64,000 nucleotides of DNA from Candidatus Krumholzibacteriota bacterium (GTDB lineage Bacteria; Krumholzibacteriota; Krumholzibacteriia; Krumholzibacteriales; Krumholzibacteriaceae). The notes under the pieces are model-generated. The model was not told the DNA's origin and did no database searches. It saw nothing but the letters and a program-made list of their open reading frames with translations. Location: NCBI GenBank assembly GCA_030609325.1, contig JAUWCL010000016.1:1-64000 (forward strand), in the 5' to 3' direction. The position numbers were made by a program, and so were the translations under genes. How positions within the stretch are numbered: the stretch's first letter is position 1; every line of letters begins with the position of its first letter. This document shows positions 52,752 to 63,110 of this stretch, one piece after another.

Positions 52752-55700
52752 CGCAACTCCCTCGCTTTCCCCGACAGCGCCCTGAAGTATAGCCTGTTGA
52801 GCTCCTCGTATTCGGCGGGGCCCTTTTCCCTCATGGCGCGCCTGATTCGATCAAGAAGGACCTCTCTCTCGTCGGGCTCGTACGCTCTCGAGCCGGGATC
52901 GACTGCGCGGAGGTCCCCGCCCGTCCGGCTCTCCCTGCGCCTGCTGTAGTCGCGGCGGTTGAGCGACCTCTGCGATTCGAGCAGCCTGCTCATCACGCGC
53001 TCCTCGCGTTCGAGGAGCTCGCTGTCGAGCTCCCCCCGCTCGAGGCGGCGCGCGATCTCCTCCATCTCACCGCCGACGTCGCTCAGGTCGCCGAGCATCT
53101 GCTGCGAGCCGCCCCCCTCCTCGAGGATCTGCTGTAGGAGATCGTCCATGCTGCGCTGCTCCGCGGCGAGCCGCGACATCGCCGCGCGCTGCTCCATCGA
53201 CCAACCCTCTCCCTGCCCGCCGAGCATCTCGCGCATCCGGCTGTCGATCTTCATCTGGCCGCCGGAGAGCTGCTGCATCCCCTGTCCCCCCCCGCCCGAG
53301 CACGAGCCGCTCGACGAGGTCGATTCGAGGAGCATGATTGCGGCGAGGTTGATCCGCTCAGGGACGCGGGCGGCGGTCCTCGCCGCGTCGGCCGTCTTCC
53401 TCGACTCGATCTGGCTCATCGCCTCCTCCATCGCCGCCAGGGCGAAACCGAGTTCGACGAAGGCATCCTGCGATATCCTCATGCTCTTTCGCGCCACGGC
53501 GTAGAGGTCGTCTGTGATCGTGGAGACGGCGTCCCTTATCTCGAGCTGTCCGCCGATCATACCCCGCACCGGCATCCTGCCGCCCGACGACGACAGCGAA
53601 GCGGCGTACTCCTCCTGGAGATTCGACGTCTCGATCAGCTCGACGACGGAGCGCTCGATCTGTTCGTTGACCTGCTCGTCCACGAATGAAGACATCGACA
53701 TCTGGCATTTCCCGAGCTTCGTGTATAGCGAGAGCATCCTGCTCAGCGCCTCGCCCTGGCTGCACGCCGCGCCGTCCATCTGCCCCTCGCGTATATCGGC
53801 CGCGGCCGCTTTCATCAGCGAATCCACGCCCGAGAAAGAAGCCTGCTCGGCCGTCTCGTCGAGGCCCGGGGTGCGAGAGCTCTCCGACTGCCTGGAGAAC
53901 TCGCCGAGATCCTCCTCGAACTCGCCGAACTCGTCCCCCAGCCGGTCCTGATCGTCGGCAGTCTCCTCGTCGCCGCCGGCGAGTGTCGAATCGCGCAGCT
54001 CCCTCTGCTCGGCGATCATCTCCTCCATCCTTCTCATCATCTCCTCGACCCTCTGCTCGTCAAGCAGCCTCTGGAGGAGCTCTATCGTCCGGTCGAGGCT
54101 CTCCATCAGCCTGTCGGCCGTCATCTCTATGTCCTGCATCGCCGCTGCGACCTGGTCAGGATCGGCTTCTTCCATCATGGATCTCAATTTCTCCATCGCC
54201 GCACGCAGTTCATCGCTCTCGATCTTCCTGATGAGCGACTGTATCTGCTCGAGCTTCTCCCCGACCTCGGCCGAGGTCATCCGGTTGGCCTCGAGGCTCT
54301 CGAGCGTCTCGTCGAGCCGCACTGCCGCCTCCTTCAGTTTTTCCCGGAGGCGCCTCTGCTTCTCGAGCAGCTCGCCCGCCTCGCTACGCCGGCTCCAGTC
54401 CATCTCGCCCTCGGCGCGTATCTCCTCGGAAAGCCCGGCGATCCTCTTCTGGATCTCCCTGCCCTCCTCGAGGATATCGTCCATATTCTTCTTCTGGAAG
54501 TTCTGGTGGTCGCGCGATTCGGCGTATAGTTCCGACAGCGAGGGAGCCCTCAGCGCCCTCGTCCCAGTGCGCGAGACGGACGGCCCCGACACTGAATTGT
54601 TGTCGGCCGCCTCGAGATAGAAGAGCACCCTGTCGCCGGGCAATATCCGCTCGTCCGCAAGCGTCCAGTCGTACGGACCCTCGATCCTCCCCGCCCCAGG
54701 CTGCCCGTCGGGGAATATCTCGATCTCCTTCCACCCGCCGCCGCGCCGTTCCAGCATGTAGTACAGGGTTATCCTCGAGAGGCCGTAGTCGTCCGATGCG
54801 CGAAGGACGAGCGTGACCCTCTGCGAGCGGGGCAGCAGGTCGCCGTCTTCCGGCGCGAGTATCTCGATAACAGGCGGCCTGTCGGGAACAGGGATTACCG
54901 GCACCCTCGACGGCCTCTCGCATGCGAGGCCGTTCTCTCCCGTCACGTATATGTATGCCGTATCCCTCGCGTCCACGCGGAACCGGCCGGTAAAGCCCTC
55001 CGCCGATGGGGTCAGCGTAGCGCCGCCTCCCGACGCGAGCCTGATCTCCCCTCCGGCGACGGGGATGCTCGTCTCGCCTGACAGCGTCACCCTCGTGCCG
55101 ACGGGGGCGGTTATCCTGCCCGTCAATGTCTCTATTGTCTCAGCCGAAAGCCCGGTATAAGCCGGATGGTCCAGCCTCGCAGAAATGCGGTTGATGACGG
55201 GCCTTCTCGCGACGACGATCCTCGTCTCCACGGTCGTCTCGCCGCCGCTCTCGAACCTGAACGCGACGTCTTCGCGAAGACCGGCGAATGTGTATTCGAA
55301 CTTCTCCAGCGCAGCCTCTCCATCACCCGCCCGGCCGGCCTCGAGATCCTCCGACCTCCAGATGCCGGGCACCGAGCTCCACGAGATGCGTACCGGGTCT
55401 TTCCTCGAGCCGAGCCTGACGGCGGAGACCGTCACGTCATCTCCCGAGACGGCCTCGATCTCGCGCCCGGGAATGACAAGCCCGTTTACCGGCTCAGAGC
55501 GAAAGGAGCGGAGCGGGTCGGATACGTAACGCGCCACCGAGAGCGACCCGCCCGGATCGAGGACGGCAAGCACCAGAACGACGAACCCGAGTATAAACGC
55601 CGCCGCCGTCGCTCCCGGCCTTCCCGCCGAAACGAGGATCGCAGAGGGGTCGACTCCCTCCAGCTCGAGCTCCGCTCTGCGGACCGTCTCCGAGACAAGG

Positions 55701-56074
55701 TACTGCGAGTACCCCCCGAGGCGATCGCCCCCCCGCGCGAACTCGAGCGCCGATACGAAGAGGCTCCCTGCACCCGAACTCCCGCCGAGCTCGGCGGCCA
55801 TCCTCGCCGTCCCGCCGGAGGCGGCGAAAAGCCTCGCCGCGGCGGCAACCGCCGCGATCCCCACAATCAGCCAGAAGACGATGAACGCAATAAACGGGAA
55901 GAAGCGTTCCCCCCCAACCGCGCCGGACAGAAGATAGAGCACGATCCAGACGGCGATCGGGGGAAGCAGGAGGACAGAAAAGACTCCTGCCAGAAAGGCG
56001 CGCCTTCTCCCGGCGGCCAGCTTCGCAATCAGCCCCCTGAATTCCCTGTTATATGAGTCGGCTGCCGTGATCAC
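52748..56074 (-). CDS. DUF4175 family membrane protein
   Basis: 1108 residues. Two or three membrane helices near the start (~28-50, 60-85, 150-170), a periplasmic part of Ig-like repeats (~250-500), then a very long helical coiled-coil with Glu/Arg-rich heptads (~520-720 and 900-1090) and an acidic Gly/Ser-rich linker. This layout is that of the DUF4175 proteins found with DUF4159 and MoxR-type clusters. The start is GTG at 56074, overlapping the stop of the Fic gene as GTGA. Confidence 0.85.
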   Translation of the reverse strand: MITAADSYNREFRGLIAKLAAGRRRAFLAGVFSVLLLPPIAVWIVLYLLSGAVGGERFFPFIAFIVFWLIVGIAAVAAAARLFAASGGTARMAAELGGSSGAGSLFVSALEFARGGDRLGGYSQYLVSETVRRAELELEGVDPSAILVSAGRPGATAAAFILGFVVLVLAVLDPGGSLSVARYVSDPLRSFRSEPVNGLVIPGREIEAVSGDDVTVSAVRLGSRKDPVRISWSSVPGIWRSEDLEAGRAGDGEAALEKFEYTFAGLREDVAFRFESGGETTVETRIVVARRPVINRISARLDHPAYTGLSAETIETLTGRITAPVGTRVTLSGETSIPVAGGEIRLASGGGATLTPSAEGFTGRFRVDARDTAYIYVTGENGLACERPSRVPVIPVPDRPPVIEILAPEDGDLLPRSQRVTLVLRASDDYGLSRITLYYMLERRGGGWKEIEIFPDGQPGAGRIEGPYDWTLADERILPGDRVLFYLEAADNNSVSGPSVSRTGTRALRAPSLSELYAESRDHQNFQKKNMDDILEEGREIQKRIAGLSEEIRAEGEMDWSRRSEAGELLEKQRRLREKLKEAAVRLDETLESLEANRMTSAEVGEKLEQIQSLIRKIESDELRAAMEKLRSMMEEADPDQVAAAMQDIEMTADRLMESLDRTIELLQRLLDEQRVEEMMRRMEEMIAEQRELRDSTLAGGDEETADDQDRLGDEFGEFEEDLGEFSRQSESSRTPGLDETAEQASFSGVDSLMKAAAADIREGQMDGAACSQGEALSRMLSLYTKLGKCQMSMSSFVDEQVNEQIERSVVELIETSNLQEEYAASLSSSGGRMPVRGMIGGQLEIRDAVSTITDDLYAVARKSMRISQDAFVELGFALAAMEEAMSQIESRKTADAARTAARVPERINLAAIMLLESTSSSGSCSGGGGQGMQQLSGGQMKIDSRMREMLGGQGEGWSMEQRAAMSRLAAEQRSMDDLLQQILEEGGGSQQMLGDLSDVGGEMEEIARRLERGELDSELLEREERVMSRLLESQRSLNRRDYSRRRESRTGGDLRAVDPGSRAYEPDEREVLLDRIRRAMREKGPAEYEELNRLYFRALSGKARELR

Positions 56075-57246
56075 TCTTTTCTCGCAGGCGAAAGAAATGC
56101 CAACACGATTTCTTTCCTGGCCCGGATTCCATCCCTTGACTTCACTATCAGATTCATCTCTACAAGTGCGTTCATATCCCGCTGCACTGTCTTATCTGTC
56201 TTCGACGCATACGTTTCTGCGATCCTGGGAGATATATATCTTATCTGAGAGACCGGCACGGGATCATCGAACTCGGACAGATCGATCACCAGTCTTCTCC
56301 TTCGCAGATCTGCCGCGCTGTCCTTATATTTGAACACCGTATGAACGTGGTTTATCCAGTGAACTTCCATCTGTTGGTCCTTGATGATATCGATCTGCTC
56401 CTTCAGCCCGTCGATGAAACCCCGCAGTGCGTACTCTATGAAGGAAAACGCATTGTTTCCGGCCTTATGACTCAGATCGAGCTGCCTGTAGTACTCGGCT
56501 CTTGTCTGGTTGTAATGATTGCTCAGGAGATGCGCCGCATTGGCAGGGACTCCCGCGGACAGAAGCAGGTGAAATTCGACAAGCCTCGCAGTTCTGCCGT
56601 TTCCATCTCCGAATGGATGGATCCAGGCCAGATACAGATGGGCCAGGACTGCCTTCAGTATTCCGAATGCCATTCCATATTCCGGCGGGGCATCGAGTTT
56701 CCGGTTGATCCAGTCGCACAGCTCGGAAAGAAGGAATTCGCAGTCATCCTGCGGCGCTCCTTTGTATGATCCCACAATCACGCTATGGTCGCGGATCTCA
56801 CCCGGAACGACACCATCGCCCAGGGGCAGGTCCCTTAATACAAGCCCGTTGCAGCGCTTGACAGTATCAACGGAAATATCCGTATCTTCAGCTTTCAGGA
56901 TATGATTTCCGATAATATTGCATGCCTCGATAATGTTATCGACTTCCTGCCTGAGGTATTCCTTTGAAGGCGGAAGCTCCAACTTGCCTTCAAGGTGCAT
57001 CAGCACCTCATCCTCGGTCAATGTATTGCCCTCGATCGCCGTGGTAGCCGTAACTCCCTTTGCCAGAAAGACCTTGTAAAGGTGCTCCGCGACATCCGGG
57101 AGAAGAGGAATCCGTTCAAAATGCCTGCATCTGGACTGAGCCTCGCCCAGCATCAGCCATTGATTAAACCGGGCATTGTTCAAATCCAGCGAAAAATTAA
57201 TCCAGGGATGTGTCTGTTCATATGTCCGCACGATTGACCGTCCCAA
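56071..57246 (-). CDS. Fic domain AMPylase-type protein, class II
   Basis: 391 residues from a TTG start (GTG 57231 is an alternative). The Fic active site HPFGDGNGR is complete at 210-218. The inhibitory helix motif TTAIEGN (68-74) lies N-terminal to it, so activity is self-restrained and no separate antitoxin is needed. The C-terminus is a winged-helix-like segment. Fic proteins attach AMP to Tyr, Ser or Thr of a target; the target here is unknown. The gene is AT-richer than its neighbours, has its own promoter and splits DUF4159 from DUF4175. Confidence 0.93.
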   Translation of the reverse strand: MGRSIVRTYEQTHPWINFSLDLNNARFNQWLMLGEAQSRCRHFERIPLLPDVAEHLYKVFLAKGVTATTAIEGNTLTEDEVLMHLEGKLELPPSKEYLRQEVDNIIEACNIIGNHILKAEDTDISVDTVKRCNGLVLRDLPLGDGVVPGEIRDHSVIVGSYKGAPQDDCEFLLSELCDWINRKLDAPPEYGMAFGILKAVLAHLYLAWIHPFGDGNGRTARLVEFHLLLSAGVPANAAHLLSNHYNQTRAEYYRQLDLSHKAGNNAFSFIEYALRGFIDGLKEQIDIIKDQQMEVHWINHVHTVFKYKDSAADLRRRRLVIDLSEFDDPVPVSQIRYISPRIAETYASKTDKTVQRDMNALVEMNLIVKSRDGIRARKEIVLAFLSPARKE

Positions 57247-57293
57247 TAAATATATAACTCATAATATCACAAATGATTAGTCGCTTCACAACA

Positions 57294-57322
57294 ATCATAG
57301 CACCAAATATTTATCGTGTCAA
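57294..57322 (-). promoter_or_regulatory. Strong promoter of the Fic gene
   Basis: On the minus strand TTGACA (57322-57317), a 17-base spacer, then TATGAT (57299-57294), in an AT-rich gap. Start of transcription is predicted near 57287, 40 bases before the TTG start. Confidence 0.75.
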
Positions 57323-57400
57323 GTGCAGTGATTATGTCCACATGTATGTCCATCGCATTGTCCATGCCATCGGCGGGGAAATTCAATCGGATCTCCGGGA

Positions 57401-58189
57401 TTATCTCGTCAGGGCGTAGTAGAAGACGTTCACAGCCATCCGCATCGCTAGCTCCCTCTTGACTGGAGGGTCGCCGTGAACGTCAGGGTCCTCGAGCCCG
57501 TCTCCCACGTCGCTCTCGTACGTGTAGAAGAGCATCAGCCTGTCCCCGTCGAATATCCCCAGCCCCTCAGGCGGCCTGCCGTCGTGCTCGTGTATCTTCG
57601 GCGGGCCCTCGAGCTCGTAGAAGCAGCTGTATATCGGATGGTCGAGGGGAACGGCGGCGAGCTCGCGCCCGGGAAAGAGAAGAGCGACGACCTTCCTGAA
57701 CGACTCGTCCATCCCGTAGTTGTCGTCGGCGTAAAGGAATCCCCCGGCCAACAAGTGTGAGCGCAACCGCTCCAGCTCAGATCCTGAGAACGAAATGTTC
57801 CCGTGCCCCGTCATGTAGAGGAACGGGTATGAGGAAAGCTCAGGATCTCCAGGCTCGATGACCTTCTCGGTGGAAGCGGTCGGTATCCCCGTCCGCCTCT
57901 CGAACGCATCGAGAAAGTTCGGCAGCGAGGAAGGATCGGCGTACCAGTCCCCTCCGCCACCGTACTTCAGCCTCGCCACGGTCACCCTGTAGTCATCGGC
58001 AATCTTTATATCGTTCTTTCTTCTCGACGATGAAGGCTCCCCGCTGCCTGGGCGATGCGCCTGACCAATAACAATGGTAAAAGCTGACAGTAACAATGCA
58101 GCCGCCGCCGCGGCCCCCATCAGCATGCGAATAACCCGGCTATATATATGATTCTTCATCTCCCGAAAATTCTGGTTATATTCCGGCAC
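57401..58189 (-). CDS. DUF4159 family protein
   Basis: 262 residues with a membrane anchor (residues ~24-43). The core has ARLKYGGGGDWYADPSSLPN, FLYMTGHGNISFSGSE, LLAGGFLYADDNYG and ELAMRMAVNVFYYALT, all DUF4159 hallmarks. The domain looks like a glutamine amidotransferase-like Rossmann fold in a periplasmic setting. The start is GTG 58189 with AGGTAGGT before it; an ATG at 58159 is possible. In related bacteria it pairs with DUF4175; here a Fic gene lies between them. Confidence 0.88.
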   Translation of the reverse strand: MPEYNQNFREMKNHIYSRVIRMLMGAAAAAALLLSAFTIVIGQAHRPGSGEPSSSRRKNDIKIADDYRVTVARLKYGGGGDWYADPSSLPNFLDAFERRTGIPTASTEKVIEPGDPELSSYPFLYMTGHGNISFSGSELERLRSHLLAGGFLYADDNYGMDESFRKVVALLFPGRELAAVPLDHPIYSCFYELEGPPKIHEHDGRPPEGLGIFDGDRLMLFYTYESDVGDGLEDPDVHGDPPVKRELAMRMAVNVFYYALTR

Positions 58190-58210
58190 TTATACCTACC
58201 TGCCTGATAG

Positions 58211-61200
58211 TCAGCCGCCCGCGGCAGGCAGTGTCACAACAGCTTTTACCCCCCTCGCGTCCTCCCTGTTCCGGAGCATTATCTCCCCGTCCATCTCCCG
58301 CGCGAGGTTCTGGCATATGGCAAGCCCGAGGCCCGTGCCGTTCGTCTTCGTCGAGAAGTAGGGCTCGAAGAGCTTCTCCTCCGCCTCGCCGGAGAGGCCG
58401 GCGCCCGTGTCGGTCACGCTGATCCTCGCGGTCCCGTCCGAGACCTCGTGGCCCACTACGATCCCGCCGCCGCCCTGTATCGCCTCGAGCGCGTTCTCGA
58501 CGAGGTTGACGAGTATCTTCCTCAGCGCCTCCCTGTCGGCCAGCACCGCCCCGCTGCCGCCGGCGTACTCGATCGTGACATCCTCCACGCCGCTGTATCC
58601 GGCAATCACGCCCCTGATGAACTTCTCGATCTCTATTGTTTCACACTTCAGCTCGACCGACCTCCCGAAGCTCGAGAACTCGGAGGCGATCTGCCTGAGG
58701 ATCTCGGTCTGCTGCATCACCGTGTCGATACCGCTGCTGAATATCTCACCAAACTCGTCGCTCCCCGCGTCGTACGCCCTCCGCATCAGCTGCGCCGAGA
58801 GCTTGATCGGGGTGAGCGGGTTCTTCACCTCGTGGGCGATCTGCCTCGCCATCTCGATCCATGCGGCCAGTTTCTTCGTGCGGATCAGCTCGGTGAGGTC
58901 GTCGAAGACGATCACCGTCCCGAGTCTCTCCCCACCCTCGGACAGGCCGGTGACGACGGTCTTCAGCGTCCGCCTATCGCCGTCGTGCTCGAGGGAGATC
59001 TCGCGCTCGATCGTCCTGCCCGTCTCGAGGGAGAAGAGGTCGAAAAACGCCTTGAGGTGAGGGCCGCCCGCATCTGACGCCCTCGTCCCGACGAGGTCTT
59101 CTTCAGATATGCCGAGTATCTTCTCGCCCGCCGGGTTGAGGGTCACGATCGTGCCGCCGCTCCCCGCCGAGATGACCCCGGTGGCGATGTTGTCGAGCAC
59201 CGCGGCAAGGTATCTCTGTCTCTCGAGCAGGTCGCGCCTCGCCGCGGCGAGCGATCCGGTCATCGAGTTGAACGAATCGACGAGCTCTCCGATCTCGTCG
59301 GTCGCCCCCGATTCGAGACGGAACTCGAGATCGCCGCGTATGATCCTCTTCGTCCCCACTCTCAACTCGGCTATCGGGTTGAATATCTTTCCGGCGAGGA
59401 AGACACCGAGGGTGACCGCAACGCAGAGTATCAGCACGAGCAGCCCGAGCAGGACCGCCGAGGTCCTGAGGACCTCGCCCTGTACGATGGCCGTCCTGTA
59501 GAGGTGCGGCACGGAGAGGACGGCGCTCTCTCCCGGCACGAGCGGCGGTATCGCGATGCTCGACACCAGGTACGAGTAGTCACCGAGCGACTCGCTCGTC
59601 ACAACAGTCCTGCTCCCCCCGAGCGCCACATCGGCGTAGGTACGCGGAGCGAGCAGGGTCCCGAGGAACCCGCCCACGAAGAGCTCCCGCTCGCTCGACG
59701 CCGAAAGCGAGCCCCTGTAGTATATGTTGAGATTCCGCCCGAGGACGGCGGCCGTCCGGCTTATAAACTCGTCGTCGAGCTTTCTGCGGTAGTAGAGGAA
59801 CCCTCCCGGCCTCATCGGCAGTGAAATCGGTATCACCGTCCCTGCGTAGAGGCCCGGCCTGTCCCACGTGATCGTGACGCGTCCCGACGGGGCTTCGCGC
59901 CTTATCGCGGGGATCCTGCTCCTGTCGACGGGAAAGCGGCTGTCGTCGAGTATCACCCTGCCCGCGGCATCTATTAATGTAAAGAGCGCGTCCTCGTAGT
60001 CTGGCGCGTCTATCCCTGCCGACGCCTCTCCCGACTCGAGCATGTCGCTGAGGTACCTGCTGCGCCCGAAGGCTTCCGCCTCGGCCCGCACGCCGTGGCG
60101 AACGAGCGCCCCGGCCGACGAGGCAGCTTCGTACGCCTCGCTCTCGCCGACCGCCTTGTACCTGTACCGGATATACCTCGACGAGAAGACGCCCATCATC
60201 AGCACCGGTATCATCGAGACCACAATAAACGAGAGCAGGAGCTTGCGCCTGAATCCCAGCCCGCCCCGCATCGAGACGTCCGGCGTGACGCTCCCGAACA
60301 CGGGCAGCTTCCGAACGAGCAGCAGCAGCGCGAGTGCCGCTATCGTTATCATGATATCGACCGATACCACCGTCGCCCACATCAGGACGCTTCCGCTGAA
60401 GCCGGGCGAGCGATATCCGACAACGTACTGCAGGTCCCCCTTGCCCGGCTCGAATACACAGTGGTACTTCCCGTCCCCCGTGTCATGGACGAACCACTCC
60501 TTCGGCACGGTGCGCAGCGGCGTCCCGGTGCGCAGCGAGGGATCGGATGATTCGGCCACGAGGCCGTCCGCAACCCTGGCGACGAGCAGCTTCTCCGGCT
60601 CGTCTATCCTCGGCGTCACCGAGCCCCTCTCGACGTTGCGCAGGATCTCGGGCGCCGCCGGCCCCGCGATGGTGAGCATCGCCGGGTTCTCGTAGTGGTA
60701 TGGCCACTTGACCTCTACCCTCCCGGCGAGCCTTCCGCTCGGATGGCGGACCGGGGTCACGCCGACGAAGTAGAACACCTTTCCGAAATCGCTGTCCCGG
60801 ACCATCCTCACGACGCCGGGATGCAGGGTAACGTCGCCCGCGTCGTCGAACACGCCGGCGATCTCGAACGGAATGCCGATGGAGAAACTGGAGAACTTCG
60901 TGCCCGCCGCGTCGAAGACGTCGAATACGCACGGCTTCCCGAGTCCGCTCAGGTCGCTCTCCGCCCATACCTCGAAGGCCGCCGATTGCATCCGCGACAT
61001 GACCTTCGAGACAAGGCTCCTGTCGGCCGCGATCTCCTCCATGCCGAACTGCAGCGCCAGCTCGAACATGTTCTCTTCGGGATCGTTTATATCCCTGGCC
61101 AGCTCCTTTACCCTGGTCTTCCTTATCTCGTCGTACCCTCTCGCGCCGACCCCGAAGATGACTACCGAGCATATGAACACGAGGAAGAACGAGGCGAAGA

Positions 61201-63079
61201 CGACCGACAGCAGCTCCTCCTTCCGCAGCATCGGGAAGATCCGTGCGGCGAGGAAGATCAGCGCCGCGGCGGCGGCGAGCGCAGACCAGTGCGGGTGCAG
61301 GACGAAATAGACGGCAACGAGAGCGGCGGCCGCGGATATGGACGTCTCGGCCTTCGGGCCGCCTCCCCAGCCGAGCAGCAGCCTGAATAAAAAGACAGCG
61401 GCGATGAACATCGCGGCCACGGCGAACAGGAGGGCGGCGTGAAGCGTGAGCGCGGGGATGCTGAAAAACCCGGCGTCGAGCCCTATGAGGCGGGGATTTG
61501 CGTTGAGCACCGTCCGCGAGACGACAAGCGTCGAGCCGGGCACCGTCCCGGCGAGTATCACTGCGAGCAGGACGGCCCGGGCGAGCATCCGGACGGGATC
61601 GAACGGCCTGCCCCTCGATAGCCGTTTCTCGAGGATGCCGCTATAATATGTCCTGAAAGACTTGACCACCCCGAAGACAAAGGTGAGCATGAACGCCGAG
61701 GAGATCAGGTAGTCGCCGGCCGTCCTCATCAGGCCGCCGGGCACATCGTCCGCGAAGAGGGCCGAATCGAAGAGGTCGACCCCGAAGATCCCCCCGGGCA
61801 TCTCGAGCCGCAGCAGGAGATACCGGATCACTCCGAGGAAGAAGACAAGCAGTATGATACGCCGCAGGAGGGTCGGCAGCCTGCTCTCCCCGCGGCGCCT
61901 CCGTTTTCCCCACCCGTTGTAGATCCAGCGGGCAATGACTATCACCAGGAGCGTCAGGAGAATGCCCGCCCAGGTCGCGCGCCGGCTCGAACCGCCTGCG
62001 GCCGCGGCGGCGTACGTTTCTCCCCTGACGACGAGTCTCGCCAGCGGCAGCCCGTCGCTCGAGCGCAGCAGGCCCCTTATCCTGACGGCCCCGTCGGGGG
62101 TCCTCGAAACCTCGGGCGCCTCCTGCCCTGCCGTCTCCCCGTCCTCCCTGATGCTGCCCCCGCGCCGTCCCATCCAGTAACTGTACTCGACCTCGACCCC
62201 GTGCCTGCCGCTTATGACCTCGCCGAGGCTCGTGCTCCTGAGGAACCTGTTGCTTATCCTGTAATTGACCTCGAGCGGCAGATCGATGACGACCCTCCCA
62301 CCCGACTCGAGGGGCATATCCCTGACCAGCACGGTGAACAGCCGTGCCCTTGCGATGAAGATCTTCGTCCCGTCGGCCTTCGTGTCGACACGGCCGTGGT
62401 ACCGCGGCCTCCCTCCCCAGGCAAGCCTGCTGCCGCCGGCAGAAAAGACCTGGATGCCGAGCTCCTCGACAGTCTCGATCCCGGCGGAAGCCGCGGCTGC
62501 CAGCGAATCTATCGCGTGTATCATATCGATACGCTCGGGATCGTCCGATGCGGAGACGTCCCACCGGGCGAGAAGCGCGCCCGCCTCGTCACCCGCCTCG
62601 CCGAGCCTGCGCTCGAGGCCGGCCAGGGTCCCGGAGGCCTCGCCGTATATCGAGGCGAGCCGCTCCGTCTCGCGGGCCGTCCACGCCTCCTCTCCCCTTC
62701 CGAAGGGCGCTGCGAGAATAATAACAAGTAGAAGTATTAAAAGAGGAAGTAGCGGAACAGGATTCACCGTCCGCCCTGGCCGAAGCATACCAGGATCGTC
62801 AGCAGCAGCATCTTCGGGCCTCTCGACTATCTCGCCGATGTCGCGCGGATACCATTCCTGCCGCCGCGGCTTCTTCCTTCCCCCGATCCTTTGCCTGCCC
62901 GGCATCGGCACGAAGAGAAAGATGATAAAGCCGGCGTCGATCAGGAGAAAGGCGAACCAGACAGACGGCGGGAGCTCTATCCTGCCAGCGGAGATGTATA
63001 TGAAAAAGAAGACCAGGGCGGATATGAGGAATGTCCAGAGGACGGACAGGAATATCTTGTTCTCTCGCTCTGCATCCAC
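58211..63079 (-). CDS. Giant multi-domain NtrY-like sensor histidine kinase
   Basis: 1622 residues. N-terminal helices, a soluble part, a multi-helix membrane bundle (~370-660), an extracytoplasmic region (~690-900), two more helices around 920-990, another periplasmic sensor region (~1000-1200), a helix, HAMP (~1235), PAS (~1300), HisKA with phospho-His near 1414 (AHEVKNPLTPIKLSAQ, the NtrY type) and HATPase with GTGLGLAICQNLA at the end. The length is about double that of ordinary NtrY proteins. No response regulator is encoded beside it. It lies 21 bases before the DUF4159 gene, so they may share a transcript. Confidence 0.9.
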   Translation of the reverse strand: MDAERENKIFLSVLWTFLISALVFFFIYISAGRIELPPSVWFAFLLIDAGFIIFLFVPMPGRQRIGGRKKPRRQEWYPRDIGEIVERPEDAAADDPGMLRPGRTVNPVPLLPLLILLLVIILAAPFGRGEEAWTARETERLASIYGEASGTLAGLERRLGEAGDEAGALLARWDVSASDDPERIDMIHAIDSLAAAASAGIETVEELGIQVFSAGGSRLAWGGRPRYHGRVDTKADGTKIFIARARLFTVLVRDMPLESGGRVVIDLPLEVNYRISNRFLRSTSLGEVISGRHGVEVEYSYWMGRRGGSIREDGETAGQEAPEVSRTPDGAVRIRGLLRSSDGLPLARLVVRGETYAAAAAGGSSRRATWAGILLTLLVIVIARWIYNGWGKRRRRGESRLPTLLRRIILLVFFLGVIRYLLLRLEMPGGIFGVDLFDSALFADDVPGGLMRTAGDYLISSAFMLTFVFGVVKSFRTYYSGILEKRLSRGRPFDPVRMLARAVLLAVILAGTVPGSTLVVSRTVLNANPRLIGLDAGFFSIPALTLHAALLFAVAAMFIAAVFLFRLLLGWGGGPKAETSISAAAALVAVYFVLHPHWSALAAAAALIFLAARIFPMLRKEELLSVVFASFFLVFICSVVIFGVGARGYDEIRKTRVKELARDINDPEENMFELALQFGMEEIAADRSLVSKVMSRMQSAAFEVWAESDLSGLGKPCVFDVFDAAGTKFSSFSIGIPFEIAGVFDDAGDVTLHPGVVRMVRDSDFGKVFYFVGVTPVRHPSGRLAGRVEVKWPYHYENPAMLTIAGPAAPEILRNVERGSVTPRIDEPEKLLVARVADGLVAESSDPSLRTGTPLRTVPKEWFVHDTGDGKYHCVFEPGKGDLQYVVGYRSPGFSGSVLMWATVVSVDIMITIAALALLLLVRKLPVFGSVTPDVSMRGGLGFRRKLLLSFIVVSMIPVLMMGVFSSRYIRYRYKAVGESEAYEAASSAGALVRHGVRAEAEAFGRSRYLSDMLESGEASAGIDAPDYEDALFTLIDAAGRVILDDSRFPVDRSRIPAIRREAPSGRVTITWDRPGLYAGTVIPISLPMRPGGFLYYRRKLDDEFISRTAAVLGRNLNIYYRGSLSASSERELFVGGFLGTLLAPRTYADVALGGSRTVVTSESLGDYSYLVSSIAIPPLVPGESAVLSVPHLYRTAIVQGEVLRTSAVLLGLLVLILCVAVTLGVFLAGKIFNPIAELRVGTKRIIRGDLEFRLESGATDEIGELVDSFNSMTGSLAAARRDLLERQRYLAAVLDNIATGVISAGSGGTIVTLNPAGEKILGISEEDLVGTRASDAGGPHLKAFFDLFSLETGRTIEREISLEHDGDRRTLKTVVTGLSEGGERLGTVIVFDDLTELIRTKKLAAWIEMARQIAHEVKNPLTPIKLSAQLMRRAYDAGSDEFGEIFSSGIDTVMQQTEILRQIASEFSSFGRSVELKCETIEIEKFIRGVIAGYSGVEDVTIEYAGGSGAVLADREALRKILVNLVENALEAIQGGGGIVVGHEVSDGTARISVTDTGAGLSGEAEEKLFEPYFSTKTNGTGLGLAICQNLAREMDGEIMLRNREDARGVKAVVTLPAAGG

Positions 63080-63110
63080 GGCGAAGTGTCTCCGGTAACT
63101 GCGGCCGGAA

